A DNA stretch of 64,000 bases from Pseudovibrio denitrificans JCM 12308 (GTDB lineage Bacteria > Pseudomonadota > Alphaproteobacteria > Rhizobiales > Stappiaceae): assembly GCF_001310815.1 (NCBI RefSeq), contig NZ_BAZK01000014.1, positions 62,001-126,000 on the forward strand. The letters are read 5' to 3'. Position numbers and translations under genes: made by a program. The notes below the pieces were generated by a model. It was not told the origin of the DNA, searched no databases, and was given only the letters and a program-made list of their open reading frames with translations. Shown here piece after piece: positions 26,887 to 37,272 of the stretch. Each line of letters begins with the position of its first letter. Position 1 is the first letter of the stretch.

Positions 26887-29800
26887 TTAGGAGGCTGGGT
26901 CTGGTTCTCCGTCTCCTTTTGGCTTTCCTTCTGCGTTTTCATCAGGTTGAGTCAGTTTTGAACGATCCTGCGCGATGAGCATGTAGACGTTGGGCACCAC
27001 GAACAACGTGAAGAGCGTGCCGATGGACAGGCCTGTTGCGATCACAAGTCCCATGTTGAAGCGTGAGGCCGCTCCTGCTCCGCTGGCCAGCACCAGCGGG
27101 ATAACGCCGAGCACCATGGCGGCTGTCGTCATGAGGATCGCACGCAAGCGGATTTGCAAGGCACCAACCACGGCTTCCCGTTTGGTTGCGCCCTGATTTT
27201 CCTGCAGTTCGCGGGCAACTTCCACGATGAGAATACCGTGTTTGGAGATCAGGCCCATGAGCGTGATGATGCCGACCTGCGTATAAATGTTGATGCTGGC
27301 ACCGCCCAGCCCAATGTTGATGAAGAACAGCGCTCCTGCGATGGACATGGGCACGGAGACGAGAATGATGATTGGGTCGCGGTAGCTTTCAAACTGGGCT
27401 GCGAGCGTCAGGAAGATGATGAGCAAAGCAAAAGCGAAGGTGACAACAAAGCCGCTGCTTTCCTGCTCAAACTGACGGGATTGCTGGGCATAGTCCACAT
27501 CGTATCCTTCTGGAAGCTCTTCTGCTGCAATCTGTTGTAGAACCTGCAAAGCCTCTGCCAGAGGTACCCCGAAGCTCGGCACACCTGAAAGGGTCATGGA
27601 GTTTTGCTGCTGGAAGTGTGGGATGAACTCTGGCGTAACTTGCATATCAAGCGTCGCCACACTGGAGAGCGGCACAACTGTGCTTTGTGGGGCGATGCTG
27701 GTTGAAGAACCACCGCCGCCAGAACCACCTGATGCAAATGTGGTGGTTGTCGTGACAGGAGCGGATGCACCGCTTTGTGCAGCGCTACTGCTGCTGCCGA
27801 AACCGCTGGCTGCCGGGTTACTGCCGGAGCCGCTGCTGAAAGCTGCACTGCCACCACCACCGCTAGCCCCACCACTACTACCAGAGGCCGCACCGCTCTG
27901 CGCGCCACCACTCGAAGACCCACTGGGCGTGGGCGTGCTGTTGGGTACACTGATGTAGGTGTCGAGAAGCTGCTCCGGGTTGAGGCGATCGTATTGAATG
28001 ATCTGCGGAATAACCCTGTAGGAGCGGCCATCAAAATCGAAGTAGTTGATGTAGCCGCCGCTCATCATAGCCGTCAGGGATTGGCCAACATCCTGCAGGG
28101 TGAGCCCGAGTTCGGCGACCCGATCGCGGTCAATGTTGATTTTGCCCTGCGGTTTGTCGATCTTCAGATCCTTATCGATGAAGATGAACTTGCCGGAGTT
28201 CTGCGCTTCTTCCAGAACCTGTGACCCAACTTCGTAGAGCTTCTCGACGGGTTGAGTGGTCTTGATAACGAACTGAACCGGCAAGCCGCTACTGCCTGGG
28301 AGTGGTGGGTTCTGGAACATCACCGTTTCAAAACCTGTTACCCCTTCCATGAAGGGCTGCATTTCATACTGTAACTCGGTGGCTGTTTTATCGCGCTCAT
28401 CCCATGGTGTGAGCAAGACACCGGACAGAACGCTGGAAGAGAGCACCAGCTGGAAGACACCTTCAACCTCAGAGTACCCATGAGCAATACGGTAGATCTC
28501 TTCGGTGTAGAGCATTTTCTGCTGCAAGGTGGCGGAAGGTGCTGGTGTTGACTGGGCCAAAACCAGCCCCTGATCTTCCTGCGGGGCCAGCTCTTGCTGG
28601 GAGGTGGAATAAAGGACCGGAATACTGGCGAGGATCAGGAATGCGAACGTGAGAACGACCGGGCGATTATCCAGTGATGCTTCCAGCGCACGTAAATAGC
28701 GTTTGCGGAAGCGGTCGTAGATATCGTCCACTGTTCTAGTCAAGGCGTCGTCCCAACCGGTCGACTCCTGAGATCTGGCCTTCAGGATTTTGGAGCTCAT
28801 CATTGGTGTTAGTGTAAGGGCGACAATGGCTGAGATGGTTACGGAGCCCACCACTGTGAAGGCAAACTCAGTGAACAGCGCTCCTGTCAGGCCGCCCTGA
28901 AATCCGATGGGGGCATATACGGCGACGAGAACTACCGTCATCGCGATAATGGGTCTGCCCAAGTCCTGCCCGGCCTGTACGGCGGCACGGAACGGCGTGC
29001 TCCCTTCAGAGATGTGTCGTTCTACATCTTCCACCACGATGATAGCATCATCCACCACGAGGCCAATGGCGAGCACCAAAGCGAGTAGGGTCAGCAGGTT
29101 GATGGAGTAGCCGAGCACCAGCATGATGAAGAATGTGCCGATGAGCGAGAGCGGGATTGCGATGACCGGAATGGCAACGGTGCGTGGTGAGCCAATGAAG
29201 AGGAAGACCACGAAAGTCACGATCACCAGTGCCTCAACGAGTGCGCTGATCACCTCATCGATTGCAGCGTTGATGAAGAGGCCGGAATCGTAAACGATTT
29301 TGGCTTCCAATCCCGGAGGCATAGCTGCCTGAACATTTGGGACAAGCTGGCGCACTTCCTCCAGCATGGCGAGCACGTTTGCGGATGGGGCCGCTTGAAC
29401 ACCGAGATAAACGGCGGGTTTTCCTGAGTAGAGAACGGCCTGATCATAGTCCTCTGACCCCAGCACCACTCTGCCCACATCACGCAAACGGATAATGGCA
29501 CCATTGTTTTGAGTAACCGCCAGCTCGCGGAACTCCTCGACATCCGTCAGGTTGGTGTTGGCCGTCAACTCCACCTGCACCATTTGCCCTTTGGTGTTGC
29601 CGACCCCGGAAATGAAGTCGTTTCGGGCCAGAGCATTTGAGACATCAGTGCCCGTCAAACCGTAAGCTGCCAGCTTTTCCGGATACAGCCAGACGCGGAT
29701 GGCAAAGCGTTTTTCGCCATACAGCTCAGCGTTCTGTACGCCTTCAATGGCCTGCACCTGCGGCTGGACCACGCGGACGATGTAGTCAGTGAGCTGGTTG

Positions 29801-30252
29801 CGGTCGATCACGTCTGAGGTGAAGCCAATATACATGGCATCGATGGTTTCACCGATCTGGATGGTCAGCACCGGGTTTTGGGTTTCCTGCGGCAGCTGGT
29901 CGAGCACGGAGCTGATCTGGGTGTTGATCTCCGTCAGCGCTTTATCAGCGTCATAGTTGAGTACCAGATTGACTGTGATGGTGCTGACCGTGCTGGCGCT
30001 GGTGGAGGTCATGTAGTCGATGCCATTGGCCTGCGCGATGGCTTCTTCCAATGGGGTGGTGATGAAGCCTGCAACCGTTTCAGCACTAGCACCAAACAAT
30101 GTGGTGGAGATGGTGATGACGGCGTTTTCTGTTTTAGGATACTCCAACACGGGCAGCAGGAAGATGGCACGCAGGCCCAGCGCCAAGATCATCAGGCTGA
30201 TGGTGGAGGCCAGAACGGGGCGACGAACATAGATCTCAGTGAAGCTGTTCAT
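26887..30252 (-). CDS. RND multidrug efflux transporter (HAE1 family) with a Ser/Gly-rich insertion
   Basis: 1121-residue inner-membrane proton antiporter of the AcrB/MexB type, the pump of a tripartite system whose fusion protein and outer-membrane channel genes lie upstream (30261-32973). The N-terminus IYVRRPVLASTISLMILALG, the GLVVDDAIIVVEDVERH helix with the proton-relay Asp pair, and the C-terminal GIITLMGLISKHGILIVEVA repeat are typical. Unusual is an insertion of roughly 88 residues, about residues 769-857 (nt 27680-27945), nearly all Ser, Gly, Ala and Thr. It lies in the periplasmic part just before the VPLSSVATL strand and is not part of the usual family layout. Start ATG 30252 is 8 bases after the fusion-protein stop. 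Confidence 0.93.
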   Translation of the reverse strand: MNSFTEIYVRRPVLASTISLMILALGLRAIFLLPVLEYPKTENAVITISTTLFGASAETVAGFITTPLEEAIAQANGIDYMTSTSASTVSTITVNLVLNYDADKALTEINTQISSVLDQLPQETQNPVLTIQIGETIDAMYIGFTSDVIDRNQLTDYIVRVVQPQVQAIEGVQNAELYGEKRFAIRVWLYPEKLAAYGLTGTDVSNALARNDFISGVGNTKGQMVQVELTANTNLTDVEEFRELAVTQNNGAIIRLRDVGRVVLGSEDYDQAVLYSGKPAVYLGVQAAPSANVLAMLEEVRQLVPNVQAAMPPGLEAKIVYDSGLFINAAIDEVISALVEALVIVTFVVFLFIGSPRTVAIPVIAIPLSLIGTFFIMLVLGYSINLLTLLALVLAIGLVVDDAIIVVEDVERHISEGSTPFRAAVQAGQDLGRPIIAMTVVLVAVYAPIGFQGGLTGALFTEFAFTVVGSVTISAIVALTLTPMMSSKILKARSQESTGWDDALTRTVDDIYDRFRKRYLRALEASLDNRPVVLTFAFLILASIPVLYSTSQQELAPQEDQGLVLAQSTPAPSATLQQKMLYTEEIYRIAHGYSEVEGVFQLVLSSSVLSGVLLTPWDERDKTATELQYEMQPFMEGVTGFETVMFQNPPLPGSSGLPVQFVIKTTQPVEKLYEVGSQVLEEAQNSGKFIFIDKDLKIDKPQGKINIDRDRVAELGLTLQDVGQSLTAMMSGGYINYFDFDGRSYRVIPQIIQYDRLNPEQLLDTYISVPNSTPTPSGSSSGGAQSGAASGSSGGASGGGGSAAFSSGSGSNPAASGFGSSSSAAQSGASAPVTTTTTFASGGSGGGGSSTSIAPQSTVVPLSSVATLDMQVTPEFIPHFQQQNSMTLSGVPSFGVPLAEALQVLQQIAAEELPEGYDVDYAQQSRQFEQESSGFVVTFAFALLIIFLTLAAQFESYRDPIIILVSVPMSIAGALFFINIGLGGASINIYTQVGIITLMGLISKHGILIVEVARELQENQGATKREAVVGALQIRLRAILMTTAAMVLGVIPLVLASGAGAASRFNMGLVIATGLSIGTLFTLFVVPNVYMLIAQDRSKLTQPDENAEGKPKGDGEPDPAS

Positions 30253-30260
30253 GGCCCCTC

Positions 30261-31415
30261 CTACTGCTCGACTGGTTTCGGGTTAGGGTCATTGAGCGGC
30301 AGTACGGAGTTATCAATCACCACCTTGGAGCCATTGCGCAGTTTGAGCTGCCCAGCACTCACCACCAGTTCGTCCGCTTTGAGGCCTTTGGAGATGACGA
30401 TCTGATCGCCGCGTTTTGAGCCGGTTTCGATGAAGCGCTGTTTAGCGGTGTAGACCGGCTTGTTCATGTGCATTTCGTCTGTCTTGGTCAGCACATACAC
30501 TGTGATGCCATAGGAGTTGTAGGTGACGGCTGTTTGCGGCACCGTGACTTGCTCTTTCGGTGCGGAGACCACCGTTTCCACATCCGCGAACATACCCGGG
30601 ATCAGCTCTTTGTTGGGATTGGCAAAGCGTCCGCGCACTCTGGCGTTACCGTTGGTTACGGTAACCTGCGCATCAACAGCAACCACTTTGCCTTTGATCG
30701 TCAGGTCGGGATAAGTATCGACCGAGACCTCGATCTCCTGCCCCTGCTTGATCGTGCTGAGAAAGCGCTGCGGGATGTAGAAATCAACGAAGAGATCATC
30801 AAGCTGCTGAAGATTGACGTAGGCCTGACCCGGATTGAGAAGCTGTCCGACACTCACTTGCCGAATGCCCAGTCGGCCTGAGAATGGTGCGCGTATGTTT
30901 TTCTTTGCGATGATCGCCAGTTGGTTTTGAACCTGTCCCTGCAGGTTCTTGAGGTTTGACCAGTCGACATCGATCTGCTGCTTGCTGACGGCGTTGACTT
31001 TGTATTGCTTCAGATCTCTGTCGAGGGTCTGGCGAGCCAGTGTTTCCTGAGCTTGCAGGGACTTTAGCTGTGCCACTTCCTGCGTGGTATCCAGCTCAAT
31101 CAGCAACATGCCTTTTTGAACATCCTCGCCGGAAGAGAAGTTGATATGTGTGATTGTGCCCGGCAGTTCAGGGGTCAGGTCTGTTCCCATGATGGCGATG
31201 AGTGTGCCAACGGCGGAGACTTTGTCTGTCCAGAGCTGTTTGGTGGCTTTGTAGGAGGAGACGGTTTCGATCTTGTTCTGCAAGCCTGAGACGATTTTGC
31301 TGAGGACCCGGCCTTTATAGAGCTGGAACGCATAGAGACCACCAAACGCGATGCCCACGCAAATCAGCATGATGATCATATTCTTTTTGATGTTGGGCTT
31401 TTTGTGTTCACTCAT
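30261..31415 (-). CDS. RND efflux periplasmic adaptor (membrane fusion protein)
   Basis: 384 residues. N-terminal membrane anchor (NMIIMLICVGIAFGGLYAF), then the barrel-sandwich/lipoyl halves (VSAVGTLIAIMGTDLTPELPG, SSGEDVQKGMLLIELD and NIRAPFSGRLGIRQVSVGQLLNPGQ) around an alpha-hairpin rich in Gln/Leu, and beta-barrel and proximal domains (VRGRFANPNKELIPGMFADVE, VTVPQTAVTYNSYGITVYVL). It bridges the RND pump and the outer-membrane channel. Its ATG overlaps the stop of the channel gene (ATGA) and it precedes the pump gene by 8 bases, so all three are one operon. Confidence 0.93.
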   Translation of the reverse strand: MSEHKKPNIKKNMIIMLICVGIAFGGLYAFQLYKGRVLSKIVSGLQNKIETVSSYKATKQLWTDKVSAVGTLIAIMGTDLTPELPGTITHINFSSGEDVQKGMLLIELDTTQEVAQLKSLQAQETLARQTLDRDLKQYKVNAVSKQQIDVDWSNLKNLQGQVQNQLAIIAKKNIRAPFSGRLGIRQVSVGQLLNPGQAYVNLQQLDDLFVDFYIPQRFLSTIKQGQEIEVSVDTYPDLTIKGKVVAVDAQVTVTNGNARVRGRFANPNKELIPGMFADVETVVSAPKEQVTVPQTAVTYNSYGITVYVLTKTDEMHMNKPVYTAKQRFIETGSKRGDQIVISKGLKADELVVSAGQLKLRNGSKVVIDNSVLPLNDPNPKPVEQ

Positions 31416-32973
31416 GGCTGGTTCACCGGCTGTATCTGCTTTCGATTAAACGGCGGTACAGCCGAGATGATGGTGAGAGGTCTTCCGTCCCTGATTGGCG
31501 CGGCATTCGGACGGTTCCACCAACCGCCGCCCAGCGCGATGAAAAGAGCGACTGTATCTGTGAAGCGGGCGGCCTGAGCCTGCACCAGATTGATTTTCGC
31601 TTGCTGATAGGTCTGCACTGCGAGCAGCAGTGTTGTCAGATCAATGGCGCCCACATTGTATTGCTGCTGTGTCAGGCGCAGGCTTTTTTTTGCAGAACGT
31701 TCCGCTGCCAAGCTGGCTTTCAACGCACGGGCATCATTCTCCAGCGCGCTGATGGCATTGGCTGTATCTCCAAATGCCGTCACAACGGTTTCACGGTAGT
31801 TGGCGGCAGAGGCTTCAAAGGCAGCAACTGCGGCCTTGCGTTGGCTGTTAAGCGCTCCAGCATCAAAAATAGTTTGCGCGATTGATGTGTTGATTTGCCA
31901 TGCACCTGTTCCAGAAAAGAACAGGCGATTGAAAACATCAGATTCGTTGCCAACGTTCCCAGTAATTTGAAAACTAGGAAGCTGGTTTGCCAGAGCAACC
32001 CCGATGTTTGCACTGGCCTCCCAGAGCTGCGCCTCCGCAGACCGCACATCTGGGCGTTGAGCAACCAGTTCTGACGGTAAGCTCAAAGGCAGTTTTCGTG
32101 GCAACTTCAGATCCGCAAGATCAAACTCCTTCACGATGTTCTGGGTCGGGTAGAAACCACCTAGCGTCTTGATCTGGTTCTTCTGAACAACCAGCTGTTG
32201 TTGCAGGGGTGGCAGCGTCGCTTTGGTTTGCTCCAGTGTTGCAAGCTGTTGCAGGACCTGACTCTCATCCACACCACCCAACCTGAACTGTGCCCGCAGA
32301 ATGGAAAGTTGCTTCTGCTGGACCTTGATGATTTCTTCCGTGGCACGGATCTGGCCTCTTAGGGAGGCTCCAAGATCACCGCATTTAGCAGGTTGGATGT
32401 CAGCATCAGGTGCGCTGCCTCAACCTGAAACTGAGTGTATTGGATGTTCGCGACTTGCGCTTCAATGTTTCGGCGTGTGCCTCCCCAAACGTCGAGCGTA
32501 TAAGAGATGGCCAGTGATAAACTGTAGGTCGTGAAGAACGGATTCAAGTTCGCCACGATCTCGCTAGCACCGCCCCCACCAATCGGGAACTTCTGCCGGT
32601 TGCGACTGGCGTTGCCGGTGACTGTTGGGTAGAGCGCAGCACCAGCAGCATAGGCGTTTTCCTGTGCCTGCCTGAGATTGGCTTCTGCCTGCGCAATTGT
32701 GGGACTGTTAGCGACAGCGAGACTTACATAGGTGTTGAGGGCCTCAGATTCGAACAGCTCCCACCACTCTCCGGGCAGGTCTCTTTGAGTGGAGAAGTTT
32801 TGTGAGGCCCCGCCTTGTATGTCTGCAGAAACTGTAGCGCCGGGATCATTGCGGACATAACGGGCTTCAGGGGATAGTTCAGGACGCTTAAAGTCCGGGC
32901 CAACCATACAGGCGGAAAGCAAAAAGAGCAGAGGCAGTCCTGAACGCCCACGCAACGCAGGCGCAAGAGACAT
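31412..32973 (-). CDS. Outer-membrane efflux lipoprotein, NodT/OprM type (frameshifted)
   Basis: TolC-like channel of about 520 residues. Lipoprotein signal LLFLLSACMVGPDFKRP gives Cys+1. The N-terminal half ends in a false stop (ILEPP); restoring one G near 32367 (GAGGCCTCC read as GAGCCTCC) continues as EASLRGQIRATEEIIKVQQKQL and on to the C-terminal half. Both duplicated OEP repeats are visible: ALNTYVSLAVANSPTIAQAEANLRQAQ, and SAEAQLWEASANIGVALANQLP with the matching helical repeat. The start ATG 32973 is chosen because the lipobox then lies near residue 22; ATG 33033 adds 20 residues. First gene of the efflux operon. Confidence 0.88.
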
Positions 32974-33247
32974 TGTCTTCTTGCTGCTTAACCCGTACCA
33001 GAAACTCAACAGTGGTGCTCCAATGACCTGCATCTTTTATTGGCGGAGAACGAAGCTATACGCACACTTAAACACTGGCCAAGAACACGGCTTATCTAAG
33101 GGTACTTGATGCTGATTTTGCAGGTCAAACACGCTTCTGGTGTGGGGTGGGTTATCCCAAACTAATGGTGTGATGCGTCCTATTTTACCTAGTTATATTA
33201 GATGGTTAAGCTGCGAAATCCTATGGGATGCGCATTTTCGATGTGGC

Positions 33248-34372
33248 TTAGTGCAGGTCTGACACACGCTCAGAAATCATGGAGAGGAGCAGCTTTTCAT
33301 AGGCATCGATCGCGCGTTCCTGAGAGAAGTCGCGGGCTCGGGTCGCCAGTGTATCATCGGAGCGGTCGCACTTAACGGCTGCGAGGATTGCTTCTGAGAG
33401 TTTATCGGCATCACTAGCAGGCACCAGCCAGCCATTGCGGACGTCACTGAGCACTTCCCTCGCCCCTGCCCCACTGTCGAGAGCAATGACTGGTGTGCCG
33501 AGTGCCATGGCGCGGACCATCTCTCCGGGGACGCTGTCTTGCTGGGAGGTAGAGACATAAACGTTGGCAGCGCGGAGGAAGCGTTCTGGTTTCTCGACCT
33601 CTCCCGGTATGGTGACGATGTCATCCAGCGCGAGGTTTGAAGCGAGCAAACGCATCTCCTCCTGATCCTCACTGCGTCCAAGAAGATAAGCTCGCAGGTT
33701 GTCTTTGTAGCGACTGAGGGCCATGGCGCGCAGGAGTTGGTGGTTGGCATTCTGGCTGGATGTGCCGCCGACACTGATCACCTTGCTGGCCCCATGGGGA
33801 TCGAACCAATCCTCCTCTATGGGTTCCGCCGCCGTTTCAAACACGTTCATTTCGACAAGAGGATTGTAGATGATGCAGGTCTTTTCCTTGGGTACTTGCT
33901 CGCAAAGATCGACCACATGCTCGATGGATTTGAGCGTACAGATTACCCTGTCAGCATCACGGTAGAGCAAAGGAACTGCAATGGTTGCTGCGCTCTTTTG
34001 GGTTTCTATCGCCAGATTGCTGGAGATGGTCACTGAAGAATGCAGCGTGATTGCAACGGGTACTTTAAGACGAGAGCGAGTTTTGACGGCGCTGAGGCAG
34101 GCGATGTTGCTGCCGGTGCCGTGAGACAAAATGATGTCCGGCTTTTCTTTCTCCACCATGCGGGCAACACCAGCAGCAGCGGCGGCAGCTCTGGCTTTTT
34201 CCAGAAAGACTGGTGTGATGCGCGGTGAGTAGTGGGAGAGATCTCTTGGCTTACCGGTAAGGGTGATCAGCGTGATGTTGTGTTGGCGCGCGGCAAGACC
34301 GTTGGCGACCACCTCGGTGATCTCTGTAATGTCTTCATCAAGGAAGCTTTCCTGAACAATAAAGAGCTTCAT
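33248..34372 (-). CDS. Glycosyltransferase family 4-type protein
   Basis: 374 residues from ATG 34372 (MKLFIVQESFLDEDI); a longer frame to 34417 starts in a very GC-rich stretch. GT-B fold with N-terminal Rossmann segments (IILSHGTGSNIACLSAVK, VPVAITLHSS) and a C-terminal nucleotide-sugar domain (VISVGGTSSQNANHQLLRAM, YVSTSQQDSVPGEMVRAMALGTPVIALDSG with the EX7E-like region, GWLVPASDADKLSEAI). It transfers a sugar from a nucleotide donor to an unknown acceptor, perhaps a cell-surface polysaccharide. It stands alone between two unrelated operons. Confidence 0.85.
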   Translation of the reverse strand: MKLFIVQESFLDEDITEITEVVANGLAARQHNITLITLTGKPRDLSHYSPRITPVFLEKARAAAAAAGVARMVEKEKPDIILSHGTGSNIACLSAVKTRSRLKVPVAITLHSSVTISSNLAIETQKSAATIAVPLLYRDADRVICTLKSIEHVVDLCEQVPKEKTCIIYNPLVEMNVFETAAEPIEEDWFDPHGASKVISVGGTSSQNANHQLLRAMALSRYKDNLRAYLLGRSEDQEEMRLLASNLALDDIVTIPGEVEKPERFLRAANVYVSTSQQDSVPGEMVRAMALGTPVIALDSGAGAREVLSDVRNGWLVPASDADKLSEAILAAVKCDRSDDTLATRARDFSQERAIDAYEKLLLSMISERVSDLH

Positions 34373-34747
34373 GACGCGCCCCCGGCCCCCCGGTCGATCT
34401 GGTGCGTCTTCAGACACCCGGAAACCTGGTTCAGAGAGCTTGCACCGAAGCTCAATCTAGAAATCTACGGTGTTGTTCTCAATCTGGTTGATTTGATACC
34501 CGGTTATCTCCCAATGCAATTATCAGGGTAATTTCGTACTTGGCACCCCATGTCCGGCACATCTGGATCTGTCCGCACAAGCTTAGTGGTTTTATTGGTT
34601 TCTACCGCTGGTATGAAAATGAATCACATTGCTGCAGCACAACACTTTTTTCTGCATTTCAATGATGATTTGCCCTTTAAAAATTAGGAGCTCCCGCCTA
34701 TTGTGCGCGGCAGCAAATTCAGTTCAAACGTGTAGATTAAGCCTCCT
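34373..34747. other. Intergenic region, divergent promoters, no gene seen
   Basis: 375 bases between the divergent glycosyltransferase and purU genes. Short frames here are not conserved-looking. The stretch 34380-34405 is unusually GC-rich and 34640-34690 is AT-rich and likely holds the purU promoter. No riboswitch-like structure was recognised. Confidence 0.5.
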
Positions 34748-35605
34748 ATGAACACTCAGGCAAACTATGTGCTCACCCTTTCCTGCGGAGACAGAAAAGG
34801 GATCGTTGCAGCGGTTGCTAACTCAATCGCTTCTCAAAACTGCAACATCTGCGAGAGCGCCCAATACGGCGATCCAGAGACCAACCGCTTCTTTATGCGC
34901 ATTTCCTTCAATGCACCTGAAGGGATGACCAAAGAGCAGTTTGAAGAGGGCTTTGGCCCTGTGGCAACGGGCTATGGTTTTGACTGGAAAGTGCATGACC
35001 TTTCCAAGAAGCCACGTGTTCTGGTGCTGGTTTCCCAAATGGGTCACTGCTTGAACGATCTGCTCTACCGTAATTCCACCGGTCAGCTGCCGATGGACCT
35101 GGTGGCGGTTGCTTCCAACCACACCAAGTACCAGTCCCGCGTTGAGCATGAGCAGATTCCATTCCATTATCTGCCGGTGACCAAAGAGACCAAGGCTGAG
35201 CAGGAAGCCCAGATTGTGGAGCTGGTGGAGCGCGAAAACATTGATCTGGTGATCCTTGCGCGTTACATGCAGATTCTCTCCAACGAGCTTTGTGAGAGGT
35301 TGGCTGGCAAGGTGATCAATATCCACCACTCTTTCCTGCCTAGCTTTATAGGTGCAAAACCATATCACCGGGCCCATGCACGCGGCGTCAAGATGGTTGG
35401 TGCCACAGCGCACTATGTGACCGCTGACCTTGACGAAGGCCCGATCATCGAGCAAGACGTGAGCCGGGTTGAACACTTCCATTCGGTGAACGAACTCATT
35501 GCCCAGGGGCGTGATACGGAAAGTCAGGTTCTTGCTCGCGCTGTCCGCTATCATCTGGAGCACCGAATCCTCCTTAACGGTGATCGTACCGTGATCTTTA
35601 AATAG
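34748..35605 (+). CDS. purU: Formyltetrahydrofolate deformylase
   Basis: 285 residues. Hydrolyses 10-formyl-THF to THF and formate. An N-terminal ACT regulatory domain ([28 protein letters not shown]) is followed by a formyltransferase domain with the strand [17 protein letters not shown] and the active site [25 protein letters not shown]. The catalytic Asn and His are present, with the Asp in DEGPIIEQD. Usual length for PurU. It is followed 8 bases later by folD, a natural one-carbon pair. Confidence 0.96.
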   Translation: MNTQANYVLTLSCGDRKGIVAAVANSIASQNCNICESAQYGDPETNRFFMRISFNAPEGMTKEQFEEGFGPVATGYGFDWKVHDLSKKPRVLVLVSQMGHCLNDLLYRNSTGQLPMDLVAVASNHTKYQSRVEHEQIPFHYLPVTKETKAEQEAQIVELVERENIDLVILARYMQILSNELCERLAGKVINIHHSFLPSFIGAKPYHRAHARGVKMVGATAHYVTADLDEGPIIEQDVSRVEHFHSVNELIAQGRDTESQVLARAVRYHLEHRILLNGDRTVIFK

Positions 35606-35613
35606 GACTTGCC

Positions 35614-36540
35614 ATGAGTGAGGCTCTTATTATCGACGGCAAAGCCATTGCTGCATCTGTAACTGACGAGATCACTGCGCGTGCTGCGCGCCTTGAATCT
35701 GAAACAGGTGTCAAGCCAGGGTTGGCTGTTGTGATTGTGGGTGAAGACCCTGCCAGTCAGGTTTATGTACGCAACAAGGGCCGGACTGCAAAAGCATGTG
35801 GTTTCAACTCCATCACGCACACCTTGCCGGCTGATGTGAGTGAAGAAGAGCTGCTCGCTCTTGTGACGAGTTTGAATGAAGACGAAGCTGTTCACGGTAT
35901 TCTCGTGCAGCTGCCTCTGCCAAAGCACATCAACGAGAACAAAGTTCTTGATCTGATCAAACCAGAAAAAGACGTCGACGGGTTCCATCCGATCAACGTA
36001 GGTCTTCTGGGCAGCGGCAATACGGACCGTGCATTGGTGCCATGTACACCAGCAGGCAGCGTGCTGCTGGCGAAGAAGGCACTGGGCGACGATCTATCTG
36101 GCAAAACTGCTGTGATTGTTGGCCGTTCCAACATTGTCGGCAAGCCGATTGCACAGCTGCTGCTTCAAGAACACTGCACTGTGACCATCGCGCACTCCCG
36201 TACAAAGGACCTGCCGGATGTAGTCCGAAGTGCGGATATCGTGATTGCTGCTGTTGGTCGTCCGCAGATGATCAAAGGCGATTGGCTGAAGCCGGGTGCT
36301 ACTGTGATTGACGTTGGTATCAACCGCATTCCTGCGCCTGAGAAAGGTAAAGGTAAGACCCGCCTTGTTGGTGATGTGGCGTTTGATGAAGCGCTTGGTC
36401 ATACAGCGGCGATTACGCCAGTTCCACGCGGTGTTGGGCCGATGACCATCGCCATGCTGATGAGCAACACGCTGACCGCTGCGCGCCGCCTGATGGGGCT
36501 GAGCGAAGAGCCGCCGCTCTTTGAAGCGCTGAACAGCTAA
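35614..36540 (+). CDS. folD: Methylenetetrahydrofolate dehydrogenase / cyclohydrolase
   Basis: 308 residues, slightly longer than the usual 280-300. Bifunctional NADP-dependent enzyme interconverting methylene-THF and 10-formyl-THF. Motifs: [20 protein letters not shown] with the catalytic lysine, [43 protein letters not shown] (nucleotide fold) and VIDVGINR, ending in [18 protein letters not shown]. Co-transcribed with purU and followed by a strong terminator. Confidence 0.97.
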   Translation: MSEALIIDGKAIAASVTDEITARAARLESETGVKPGLAVVIVGEDPASQVYVRNKGRTAKACGFNSITHTLPADVSEEELLALVTSLNEDEAVHGILVQLPLPKHINENKVLDLIKPEKDVDGFHPINVGLLGSGNTDRALVPCTPAGSVLLAKKALGDDLSGKTAVIVGRSNIVGKPIAQLLLQEHCTVTIAHSRTKDLPDVVRSADIVIAAVGRPQMIKGDWLKPGATVIDVGINRIPAPEKGKGKTRLVGDVAFDEALGHTAAITPVPRGVGPMTIAMLMSNTLTAARRLMGLSEEPPLFEALNS

Positions 36541-36554
36541 AACAGATTTTCAGG

Positions 36555-36590
36555 AAAGGCTCCGACACTCCATCGGAGCCTTTCTTTTTT
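36555..36590 (+). terminator. Intrinsic terminator of purU-folD
   Basis: Perfect 11-bp stem AAAGGCTCCGA / TCGGAGCCTTT with a 7-base loop, followed by CTTTTTT. Confidence 0.95.
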
Positions 36591-36735
36591 CAGTTGCGCT
36601 CCTACCCCGCGCCCCCTGTGCTTTACAGCACATTGTTTTTATTTACACTTTTCTCACTAGTTGTATTTTCTGGCACATCACACGCTTTGGTGCATCGCTA
36701 GCTTCTTCTCAAGCAATGTGATTGAGGAGATGCAA

Positions 36736-37167
36736 ATGCATAGTGCGGATCGTGTCACCGCAGTTATAGGCCAAACACTTGGCTTGCCTGAGTTGGCCTT
36801 TGATGGTTCCGGTCATGCAGAGTTGGTGTTTGAAGGCAGCTTTTCTGGCTTCCTAAGCCGCGTTGATGACAGCAATCTGGAGTTCAGCTTTTATCTACCC
36901 GATCTGAATTTGAGCGATCCGAGCATCTTAACGGCAATGCTCACGGCGAATTGCCGTGGGAACGCGACAGGCTCAGGTCGGCTGGCGATTGATGAAGACA
37001 GTATGCAGGCGCTTTATTGTGAGCGCTGGAGCGTTGCTGATGTGCAGGACCACAAAGTCCCTGAACGACTGATTGATCTGGTTTCAACCGCTGCCTTCTG
37101 GCTTGCAGAGGGTACACACTCCGTGCTTCAGAACACCTCCGCAAAAGCACTTACCACCGCCTCTTAG
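36736..37167 (+). CDS. CesT/Tir-type type III secretion chaperone-like protein 1
   Basis: 143 residues from ATG 36736, placed 6 bases after GAGGAG; an ATG two codons earlier overlaps that site. Small, acidic and without signal peptide. The order of elements fits the class I chaperone fold: N-terminal helix (RVTAVIGQTLGLPEL), strand AELVFEGSF, strand LEFSFYLPDLNL, a P-x-I-L-x-A-M-L-x-x-N helix (DPSILTAMLTANCRG), then SGRLAIDEDSMQALYCERW and a C-terminal helix. Assignment rests on fold pattern and on its place upstream of a second such gene and an effector-like gene. It probably keeps an effector secretion-competent. Confidence 0.72.
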   Translation: MHSADRVTAVIGQTLGLPELAFDGSGHAELVFEGSFSGFLSRVDDSNLEFSFYLPDLNLSDPSILTAMLTANCRGNATGSGRLAIDEDSMQALYCERWSVADVQDHKVPERLIDLVSTAAFWLAEGTHSVLQNTSAKALTTAS

Positions 37168-37272
37168 TGCTGAAAAGAACAGAGCTTTCAAACGCGAAAC
37201 ACTAATCTGATCACAACAGTTAAATAAATCCGAGCAGCACAACTTGGATGCCTCAAGTTAGGCGGGGGAGCG

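Noticed and set aside
27596..27958. Proline/valine-rich open frame on the plus strand
   Set aside because: It is the reverse reading of the Ser/Gly-rich insertion of the RND pump, not a separate gene.
34373..34747. Tetrahydrofolate or glycine riboswitch upstream of purU
   Set aside because: No matching conserved core or tandem stem pattern could be found in the 375 bases.
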